A stretch of DNA of 64,000 bases from Alphaproteobacteria bacterium. Lineage in GTDB: Bacteria > Pseudomonadota > Alphaproteobacteria > Rickettsiales > JADKJE01. The stretch spans positions 434,001 through 498,000 of the forward strand of contig JADKJE010000001.1 of the NCBI GenBank assembly GCA_016722515.1, written 5' to 3'. Below the pieces are notes generated by a model that was given only the letters and a program-made list of their open reading frames with translations, was not told the DNA's origin and searched no databases. This document shows, piece by piece, positions 9,366-16,149 of this stretch (positions are counted from its first letter, which is position 1; every line of letters starts with the position of its first letter). Made by a program: the position numbers and the translations under genes.

Positions 9366-9446
9366 TATACCTGTAATGCTCGGTATATACCAGAAAAAAT
9401 CTACTAAAAACCTAAAATCCTTATAAAACAAGGATTAACGTGGCAC

Positions 9447-10385
9447 TTATGACACTTTTACGTGGCCAGACTCGGTATTTTCATGCGTTGGAATCGTCAT
9501 TTCACAGCGTACTTGATTACCAGGAGCGATGTATTCAATCGACTTCATTCCCATAATATGTGCTTTAGCAATTCCCCGGCCATTCACATCGGTTGCGCGA
9601 TGTGGATCAAAATGAATCCATTTACTCCAATCAAACCCCTTGCCTTGATCGGTAATGGTGACCACAACCTTGTCCGTTGTTTTATCTATGGTTACATTCA
9701 CCGTTTTAGGCGCATTTTCTGGCAAATTCAGGCGGCGTTCGATTTCTTCACGCCACACATTTCCTGTTACCGTTTTCTTTTTGATATCATATCCCATACC
9801 TAAATTACCATGCTCTAGAGCGTTGAGCATTAATTCATACAGCACAATTGAAGCATTTTGCTGTTGAGAAAAATAGGTCGATAAAACGGCAGATAATGCC
9901 TGTACATCTTCAAAGGTTTTCACCTCATAGTGATTACCATATTTCGTACTGTATTCTTTTATGCTGTTTTGAATGGTTTCTTTAAGTTTCAAACGATACC
10001 GCGCAGCCTCTGAAGCTGAACTGACGACCGCTAATAACATATCTTCGCGAAACGGTTTGGTCAGATAATAATACGCCCCTTGAGAAATGCCTTTTTCGAT
10101 TTCCTTGGCCCCTACTGCCGCCGTCTGCATAATGACCGGCATGTCGCGTAGGACAGGATGCTTATGGATTCGCTGCAAAACTTCCATACCATCCATACCA
10201 GGCATCATTCGATCGAGTAAAACCAAATCAACTTCATCTGGGTATTTTTGCAGATAATCAAGTGCCAGTTCACCGGAGCCTACCGAGTGAACCTGATAAC
10301 CTGCCTTAATCAGTATATGTTCCATTAAATCAAGATTCATCATCTCATCATCAACAGCTAATATCTTAATCGCATCCTGATACAT
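9447..10385 (-). CDS. Response regulator with C-terminal HATPase (RsbW-like) domain
   Basis: The 312-residue product starts with a receiver domain (about 5-125) that keeps the acidic pair Asp12/Asp13, the phospho-acceptor Asp58 in LVLLDRMMPGMDG, and Lys110. In place of a DNA-binding domain, the C-terminal half (about 150-305) is a GHKL-type ATPase fold with ELMLNALEHGNLG (N box) and DQGKGFDW (G1 box), as in anti-sigma factor kinases. No HisKA domain is present. It overlaps the stop codon of the upstream histidine kinase by one base, so this is a translationally coupled two-component pair. Its output could be partner switching or phosphorylation; the target is unknown. Confidence 0.85.
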   Translation of the reverse strand: MYQDAIKILAVDDEMMNLDLMEHILIKAGYQVHSVGSGELALDYLQKYPDEVDLVLLDRMMPGMDGMEVLQRIHKHPVLRDMPVIMQTAAVGAKEIEKGISQGAYYYLTKPFREDMLLAVVSSASEAARYRLKLKETIQNSIKEYSTKYGNHYEVKTFEDVQALSAVLSTYFSQQQNASIVLYELMLNALEHGNLGMGYDIKKKTVTGNVWREEIERRLNLPENAPKTVNVTIDKTTDKVVVTITDQGKGFDWSKWIHFDPHRATDVNGRGIAKAHIMGMKSIEYIAPGNQVRCEMTIPTHENTESGHVKVS

Positions 10386-11905
10386 TACGCTAGCTCTCCG
10401 CTCTTTTTAGGTTGATGGAGAGGAAACACAATTTTAAAGGTTGTGCCGCCAATCTCATTGGCAAACGCACCGATACTACCATGATGGCTGGTCACTATTT
10501 CTTTGGCAATCGATAATCCGATACTCAAAAGCCCCTTTCCGCTTTTAATTAAGGCATTGGAAGAAAACTTTTCGAATATTTTCTCCATTTCGCTAGCAGC
10601 TAGTGGTGCATTTGTATCCGCAATGACAATCGCCAACGCCTGAATTGATTCAATCTTGGCATCTTCTATTTGAATTTTAACCGTGGTGTTTTCGCTGCTC
10701 AGGGCAAAAACAAAATTGAGCACATTAAAAACAACTTGAATAACCCGCTCCGAATCGCATTCCAGCATGGTTGGAATGACTGGTTTTTCAATCTGAATCA
10801 TGATTTTTTTCTCAAGAACCAGGGGATGAAGTTCTTCCAGCGCAATATTCACAATTGACCAGAGATTATTATCTTCCATATCGAAATCAACGCCGTGAAG
10901 ATCAAATTTAGACAAATCGAGTAAATTGTTTAATAAACTGATCAGGCGATTACCACTAGCAAACATATTACGCAGATATTTTTCTGCCTGGGCCTTGGGC
11001 ATTGTATTCATTTCTTTGATTAGGAATTCAGAGAAATTAATGATGGCATGCACCGGGGTACGCAGTTCATGGGATAAATTAGCCAAAAATTCTGATTTGG
11101 ACTTATTGGCCGTATCCGCCTGTTCCCTAGCACGATGAATATCAACCACTTTATCAGCAATCGCACGGTCAAATTTATTTCTCAGATGGTAGAGCTCATC
11201 GATCAATTTATTGCATGATTCCGTTACCTGGCCAATTTCATCATGTGAAACCACTTTCATGTGAAAAAGATGGGTATGATCCTTCTCAACCACCATAAGC
11301 CCCTGTTGCAGTTGAACCAGAGGCTTAATAAGTGAGCGCTGCAAAAACCAAAATAAAACACTTCCAATAAAGAATGCGCCCAGGATTACGATCGAATATA
11401 ATATCCACCGTTCATGATGAATATCCGATATGTTAGAAATGGGCCCTAAAATATAGATGCCTCCAATGATCCTGTCTTGAAAATCACTGCGGATACCCTC
11501 ACCATCAAAGGTTTGAATAAAGGCATATTGCCCATCCTCCCATTTAATAGATGCATCCAGTGGTATTTTGTTAGGACATGCCTGCTTAGAATTAGCTCTT
11601 ACATAGGAAGAAATAAGGCTGCTATCCTTACCATAGACGCAGAAAAAATCGACGTCATTAAAATGCTTAGAAGCCACCTCTTCAACCAGCTTATTAATGT
11701 TGGTCTGGTCATTTGCGATAATATAATGGGCCATTAACCGTTCGAACGGATCAACAAAAAATTGCAGCCTCTGTTCCGTGACATTTCTGGATATCGATTC
11801 GTGCTGCTGCCATAAGATCAATAATATCGCCCCCAATAAAATAAGAATAGGAAGCACAGCCATCAACAGACACTTTTGCGACACTGAGCTAATCATATTA
11901 AGCAT
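10385..11905 (-). CDS. Membrane sensor histidine kinase (HAMP-HisKA-HATPase)
   Basis: The 506-residue product has a membrane segment at about 12-33, a periplasmic sensor region of about 130 residues with two cysteines (Cys89, Cys110), and a second membrane segment at about 168-188. A HAMP linker and coiled coil lead to a HisKA domain with His279 in SEFLANLSHELRTP, then an HATPase domain (about 390-500) with degraded-looking N/G boxes (DTNAPL, SGKGLLSIGLSIAKEI). The HisKA signature resembles PleC/DivJ kinases of alphaproteobacteria. It is coupled to the following response regulator, its probable partner. It shows the same architecture as the kinase at 53847-55331. Confidence 0.9.
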   Translation of the reverse strand: MLNMISSVSQKCLLMAVLPILILLGAILLILWQQHESISRNVTEQRLQFFVDPFERLMAHYIIANDQTNINKLVEEVASKHFNDVDFFCVYGKDSSLISSYVRANSKQACPNKIPLDASIKWEDGQYAFIQTFDGEGIRSDFQDRIIGGIYILGPISNISDIHHERWILYSIVILGAFFIGSVLFWFLQRSLIKPLVQLQQGLMVVEKDHTHLFHMKVVSHDEIGQVTESCNKLIDELYHLRNKFDRAIADKVVDIHRAREQADTANKSKSEFLANLSHELRTPVHAIINFSEFLIKEMNTMPKAQAEKYLRNMFASGNRLISLLNNLLDLSKFDLHGVDFDMEDNNLWSIVNIALEELHPLVLEKKIMIQIEKPVIPTMLECDSERVIQVVFNVLNFVFALSSENTTVKIQIEDAKIESIQALAIVIADTNAPLAASEMEKIFEKFSSNALIKSGKGLLSIGLSIAKEIVTSHHGSIGAFANEIGGTTFKIVFPLHQPKKSGELA

Positions 11906-12094
11906 ACCCCATGTTGATACTCTCTTTATTCTACACTAAGATTTTGAATATCGACAGATTATAAAATCCCAAGCCAATTGATAGTAGAAGCGATTCCTTA
12001 ACAGTTGCTTAACTCGCTCTACTGATACACATGATAACGAACACCCGCGTTAGATTACCTCAGTATAGGACGAATGAGAACACAAAATTGAAAA

Positions 12095-12951
12095 CTAAAG
12101 TTGACGTTCGGGTGAAGCCTGATAGACCCCCAATACTTTAAGTTTTTGCGTAAAAAATCCTAATTCTTCTAATGCCAACTGCACATTTTTTTGCCCAGGA
12201 TGACCAACAAAGCTGACAAAAACTGGGCTTCGCGTGAGTGGCCACCTTTAATATAGCTTTCAATTTTAAGTAAGTTCACATTATTCGTCGCAAAACCGCC
12301 CAATGCTTTATAAAGAGCAGCAGGAATATTACGTATGCCAAACACCAACGTCGTGATAACAATCCCATGATCAGGATGGATTGGCGTTTTAGAAATCACC
12401 AAGAAAATAGTGGTGTTATCTTTTTGGTCTTCAATATTCGTCTGTAATATCTCTAATCCGTAAAGCTCAGCAGCAAGCTGTGAAGCAACGGCCCCCTTAT
12501 TTTTATCATTCCATTTTGCTACCGCTTCTGCAGCAGCTGCCGTATTGGAATATTGCTCTGTTCTGACATTTAAATTCTTTAAATGCTCACGGCATTGCAA
12601 TAACGCTTGTGGATGCGAATAGACTTCCACTATTTCTTCCAGCTTGGCTCCTTTAGGTGCCATGAGGCAATGCTCAACCCGTTGAAAATGTTCAGCAACA
12701 ATATGTACTTTTGCTAAAGGCAACAAACTATGAATTTCTGCCACGCGCCCGGCATATGTATTTTCGATAGGGATCATGCCTAACTCGGCTTCACCTTTCT
12801 CAACCGCTTCAAACACGGCTTCAAATGTTGCATAGGCTCTGGTTTGCATGTAAGGATACGCTTTCCGGCAAGCCAGATCAGAATGAGCGCCTTCAATTCC
12901 TTGAAAAGCAATGTACTGCATGGATTTCAGTGTCGATTTAGTGTCTCCCAT
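12095..12951 (-). pseudogene. pheA: Prephenate dehydratase with a frameshift in the ACT domain
   Basis: The N-terminal catalytic domain is clear (IAFQGIEGAHSDLACRKAYP, GMIPIENTYAGRV, VYSHPQALLQC). The ACT regulatory domain follows (KALGGFATNNVNLLKIESY). After EAQFL the frame breaks and the reading frame ends at 12169, but the missing end (FVSFVGHPGQKNVQLALEEL, then GFFTQKLKVLGVYQASPERQL) is encoded one frame over, to a stop at 12095. One more A in the five-A run at 12218-12222 (plus strand) would restore 285 residues, the usual length. The enzyme converts prephenate to phenylpyruvate for phenylalanine synthesis. The conserved TRF motif reads TIF here (codon 12406-12408). Confidence 0.88.
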
Positions 12952-13027
12952 ATTCTTTCCTGAACTTAATGATTTACGTGTATTAAGATTGCCTGTTTTT
13001 TATGACATTGTCAAAGCAACGAAATGC

Positions 13028-13555
13028 CTATTGAAAATTCTCATGTGCGTAAACACCCCACAGATATTGACGAACAATCCAGCCGTCATAGCCATCACCT
13101 TTAACATGGCACCAATCATCATGGCATGACACGATATTGGTCACAACATGCGGCTCTAGACGAGCTGTTACAGGAGCATCTCCCTGGGGCCTGTAGAATA
13201 AATACATAGGTTTTAATGTCATCGCCGCACGTCGACGCGATAATAAATTTTCATGCAACCAACCTGATTCATTATCTCGGTCGCGAACTTTAAGCCAGTG
13301 GTCAAATTCGCCGATGACTTCCAGCGGATAGCCCTTAAGGTGATATACGGTTTTGACCGGATAACGAACGCTGGGGCCACGCCTCAGATTAGCTTCCCCT
13401 GGTTTGATGACCACAAAATAAGGCGTAAAATTGGCCGCAGGCGCAGGTTCTGCCGTCGTAACCGCCTTAGGCTGGCTAGCCCAGGCATTACCTAGAATTC
13501 CTATATAAAGGACTCCTAACGCTATAACACCCATTAATGTAAACCTTCGACTCAT
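13028..13555 (-). CDS. Secreted bacterial SH3-domain protein
   Basis: From the ATG at 13555 the product is 175 residues and starts with a signal peptide ending near AWA. Two SH3-like modules follow: one with ANLRRGPSVRYPV and WLKVRDRDNESGWLHENLLS, and a second, C-terminal one with HDDWCHVKGDGYDGWIVRQYLWGVY. This is the small periplasmic SH3_3/SH3_4 type common in alphaproteobacteria and thought to bind cell wall or to aid envelope functions. The start at 13555 is preferred over the ATG at 13564 because AAGGA sits 8 bases upstream of it. It is divergent from hemB. Confidence 0.8.
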   Translation of the reverse strand: MSRRFTLMGVIALGVLYIGILGNAWASQPKAVTTAEPAPAANFTPYFVVIKPGEANLRRGPSVRYPVKTVYHLKGYPLEVIGEFDHWLKVRDRDNESGWLHENLLSRRRAAMTLKPMYLFYRPQGDAPVTARLEPHVVTNIVSCHDDWCHVKGDGYDGWIVRQYLWGVYAHENFQ

Positions 13556-13617
13556 GCAAACCATCCTTACGACAGGTAAACGAATCTATCAATAAACGCC
13601 TCTAACCTCAATAGAGA

Positions 13618-13646
13618 TTTACCTCTAGCCTATAAATAGCTATAAT
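13618..13646 (+). promoter_or_regulatory. Candidate sigma-70 promoter of hemB
   Basis: TTTACC (13618-13623) and a perfect TATAAT (13641-13646) are separated by 17 bases. Transcription would begin near 13653, which places any start codon before that inside or upstream of the promoter and supports the hemB start at 13703 (or 13691). Confidence 0.5.
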
Positions 13647-13702
13647 TGGTTTCCAAATCCTTACGCTTTCTTTTACTGGCTTTAATTAAAATGAGATCAT
13701 TT

Positions 13703-14704
13703 ATGACAATCCATGGTACGTTTCCCAACACGCGTTTGCGCCGCAACCGTAAAGCTCCTTGGATTCGTTCGCTCGTGGAGGAACACCAGATACGCTCCTG
13801 TGATCTTATCCTTCCACTGTTTGTTACTGAGGGACAACAACTCAGTGAGCCGGTTAAATCATTGCCTGGCGTCAACCGACTCTCTATTGATCAAGCCATT
13901 ATCACCTGCCAACGTGCCGCAGAACGTGGCATAAAAGCCATCGCTTTATTCCCCGTTGTTCCCCTTGCAAAAAAAACAGATGATGCCAAAGAAGCCCTGA
14001 ATCCTGACAATTTACTCTGCCAAGCGATTGCTGCAATTAAAGCCGCGGTTCCCACCCTTGGCATTATCACCGATATCGCGTTAGACCCATACACGTCTCA
14101 CGGTCATGACGGTCTGCTAGTCAATGGCGACATTGCCAATGACGCCACCGTTCACATACTCTGTCAGCAGGCTATTATACAAGCTGCTGCTGGTGCGGAT
14201 ATCGTCGCCCCTTCTGATATGATGGATGGCCGCATTCGCGCCATACGTCAAAAACTCGATATTCACGGTTATCAGGATGTCTCTATTCTTAGTTATGCTG
14301 TTAAATATGCATCTTCTTTCTATGGTCCCTTCCGTGATGCAGTTGGTTCAGCCACCAATATAGGAAAATCAGGCAAACACACCTACCAAATGGATCCAGC
14401 CAATAGTAAAGAGGCCCTCCGCGAAGCCGCCTTGGATATAGAAGAAGGTGCCGATATGCTCATGGTCAAACCTGGGCTGCCTTACCTTGATATCATCAAG
14501 GTCGTGAGCGACACCTTCCCTCTTCCGGTCTTTGCCTACCAGGTGAGTGGCGAATACGCCATGATTAAAGCTGCCGCAGCCAATGGCTGGATCGATGGAG
14601 ACCAGGTGATGCTTGAGAGCCTACTTGCGTTTAAACGCGCCGGTGCCAGGGCTATTTTAACGTATGCGGCTTTAGACATAGCAGCGAAATTGGGCAACAT
14701 CTAA
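13703..14704 (+). CDS. hemB: Delta-aminolevulinic acid dehydratase (porphobilinogen synthase)
   Basis: From 13703 the product is 333 residues, typical of HemB. The active-site lysines are Lys201 (SYAVKYASSFYGPFRDA) and Lys256 (MLMVKPGLPYLDI), the second being the Schiff-base lysine by analogy. The metal-site segment reads DIALDPYTSHGHDG; the cysteines of the zinc enzymes are replaced by Asp/Ala, as in the magnesium-dependent alphaproteobacterial type. The enzyme condenses two 5-aminolevulinate molecules in heme synthesis. A longer reading frame from 13646 is excluded by the promoter at 13618-13646. A GAGAT sequence lies about 8 bases before the chosen ATG; ATG 13691 is an alternative. Confidence 0.93.
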   Translation: MTIHGTFPNTRLRRNRKAPWIRSLVEEHQIRSCDLILPLFVTEGQQLSEPVKSLPGVNRLSIDQAIITCQRAAERGIKAIALFPVVPLAKKTDDAKEALNPDNLLCQAIAAIKAAVPTLGIITDIALDPYTSHGHDGLLVNGDIANDATVHILCQQAIIQAAAGADIVAPSDMMDGRIRAIRQKLDIHGYQDVSILSYAVKYASSFYGPFRDAVGSATNIGKSGKHTYQMDPANSKEALREAALDIEEGADMLMVKPGLPYLDIIKVVSDTFPLPVFAYQVSGEYAMIKAAAANGWIDGDQVMLESLLAFKRAGARAILTYAALDIAAKLGNI

Positions 14705-14719
14705 GCTTCCTCCCATTTC

Positions 14720-14760
14720 TTGCATACACAAGAAATTTATGCTATAATTGTATAAACAAT
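14720..14760 (+). promoter_or_regulatory. Promoter and palindromic operator of the toxin-antitoxin pair
   Basis: TTGCAT (14720-14725) and a perfect TATAAT (14743-14748) are spaced by 17 bases. Overlapping the end of the -10 box and the likely start site is a palindrome, ATTGTATAAACAAT (14747-14760), with 5-bp arms. Antitoxins of this family usually repress their own promoter, so this is a good operator candidate. Transcription would begin near 14755, which favours the antitoxin start codon at 14774. Confidence 0.55.
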
Positions 14761-14773
14761 GGCGGAGCACCCT

Positions 14774-15160
14774 ATGAGTCGTCACATTCCTAAGCCCCCT
14801 GAGCAATCAGACAATGAGGCCAGATCAGTTTTAACAAAGGCCTTGATAAGGGCTGCCGATTTTTGGGAATTTAAAAACAATCAGATGGCTAAAATTCTTG
14901 GTGTGGATGAATCGACGATCAGTCGCATGAAAGCCCATGGCCGGCTGATTAATCCTTTAACAAAAGAAGGAGAATTAGCCCTTTTATTTGTAAGAGCTTT
15001 CCGCAGTTTAGATGCTGTTATGGGCGGTCACATTGAAAATGAAAAAGCCTGGCTTCACGGATATAACCATGTACTAAAAGGCATCCCTGCAACCTTACTC
15101 CAGACGGTTACTGGTCTTAATGCTGTGGTTGTTTACCTTGATGCCATCAGAGGTCACTGA
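14774..15160 (+). CDS. MbcA/ParS/Xre-family antitoxin
   Basis: From 14774 the product is 128 residues. It has a helix-turn-helix-like N-terminal half (NQMAKILGVDESTISRMK, about 43-60) and a C-terminal MbcA/ParS toxin-binding domain (FRSLDAVMGGHIENEKAWLH, then GIPATLLQTVTGLNAVVVYL). This family neutralises RES-domain toxins. GGAG lies 6 bases before ATG 14774, whereas the in-frame ATG at 14759 would have almost no leader, so I use 14774. Its stop codon overlaps the start of the RES gene (TGATG), the usual antitoxin-first arrangement with translational coupling. Confidence 0.88.
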   Translation: MSRHIPKPPEQSDNEARSVLTKALIRAADFWEFKNNQMAKILGVDESTISRMKAHGRLINPLTKEGELALLFVRAFRSLDAVMGGHIENEKAWLHGYNHVLKGIPATLLQTVTGLNAVVVYLDAIRGH

Positions 15161-15909
15161 TGCGATTATGGCAACAATTGAAAGGTTTTGATTTCATAAC
15201 CCTTCTAGATAAGCATGCTTTTAGAATCGTTGAAAATCAATATAATATAGCAACACGTAAATTAGTCGATAACACCTATGAGCATGACATACTCGAAGCC
15301 ATGATCGATGGCACCAAACCTTACGTTGCCACGCATAATAAACATGGCAAGTTACACTGGCTTCTATTTACTCCATTTCGTTATCCGCCTTTATTGTGGG
15401 GTTCACGATTTGGAAAAATAACGGAGCCCAGCCTCTTTTATGCCTCACTTGAATTGGAAACGGCAATGGCCGAAGTTTCGTTCCGCCAGTTTATTCACTT
15501 AAACGCCTCCGAAGCTTCCTTTGAACCAACGGATATCAGCTTTACCCACATTAAAGTGGCGGTAGCCACGAACAAGGCTTTACACCTTGAACACCACCCA
15601 TTTGATCCACATCGTAATATTATCAGTGATCCGACTTCCTATGCCATATCCCAACCATTAGGAACTGACATGCGAGAATATGGTATTGAAGCCTTCACGT
15701 ATTTTTCTGCACGCAAAAAAGAGGGATTAAATCTGGCTATATTTTATCCAGATGTATTTGCAAAGAACGCTCCTCTTGAACAAAAATTATGGAGCGCTTT
15801 CGTTTCCAAATCACACATCGAATTCCGTAACGCTTATACACACCATCTTATGGTTGAATTTCCATTGAGTGATTTTTTAGTAGATGGGAAATTACCGTTG
15901 GTTTATTAA
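15160..15909 (+). CDS. RES-domain toxin (NAD+-degrading family)
   Basis: The 249-residue product carries an RES domain with the expected conserved residues: an N-terminal Arg (Arg22, in AFRIVENQYN), a GSRFG segment, Tyr94 in LFYASLELETAMAEVSF and Glu105. RES toxins consume NAD+ by phosphorolysis or hydrolysis, or ADP-ribosylate a target, and halt growth when free of antitoxin. It lies directly downstream of its antitoxin with a one-base overlap. The frame is intact, so the module may be active. It is followed within 45 bases by repeat copy A. Confidence 0.86.
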   Translation: MRLWQQLKGFDFITLLDKHAFRIVENQYNIATRKLVDNTYEHDILEAMIDGTKPYVATHNKHGKLHWLLFTPFRYPPLLWGSRFGKITEPSLFYASLELETAMAEVSFRQFIHLNASEASFEPTDISFTHIKVAVATNKALHLEHHPFDPHRNIISDPTSYAISQPLGTDMREYGIEAFTYFSARKKEGLNLAIFYPDVFAKNAPLEQKLWSAFVSKSHIEFRNAYTHHLMVEFPLSDFLVDGKLPLVY

Positions 15910-15953
15910 GGCAACAGAACCCATTTTCAAGCCTACACGGAACATATCCTATT

Positions 15954-16094
15954 CACCCGAAACGAGGTTTTAGAGATCGATCAACTTTTTTCCTGACTTC
16001 TGCCAAATGTGAGGCTGTTTGGTTTTATTGTTAATAGAATCATTGAATGACAGCATGTTGCCTTCACACCGCCCCGGCCTTCGGCCCCCCCTCC
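15954..16094 (+). repeat. Dispersed intergenic repeat, copy A (full-length)
   Basis: Positions 15954-16065 match 22787-22905 almost base for base over about 112 positions, apart from one 6-base gap and a few substitutions. Positions 16046-16094 continue into a GC-rich tail shared with copy C (2799-2847, opposite strand). Beyond it, CTCCTCACC and GGTGGGGAG form an imperfect hairpin of a different sequence from those beside copies B and C. The element lies between the convergent 3' ends of the RES toxin and gyrA. A partial open frame on its minus strand is a by-product. Confidence 0.85.
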
Positions 16095-16149
16095 TCACCA
16101 GAGGTGGGGAGACAGGGAGCACAGCACTATTTTGTGCCCCACGCAACCA

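Noticed and set aside
13646..13702. Longer N-terminus for hemB
   Set aside because: It would begin inside the -10 box of the candidate promoter and adds residues not typical of HemB.
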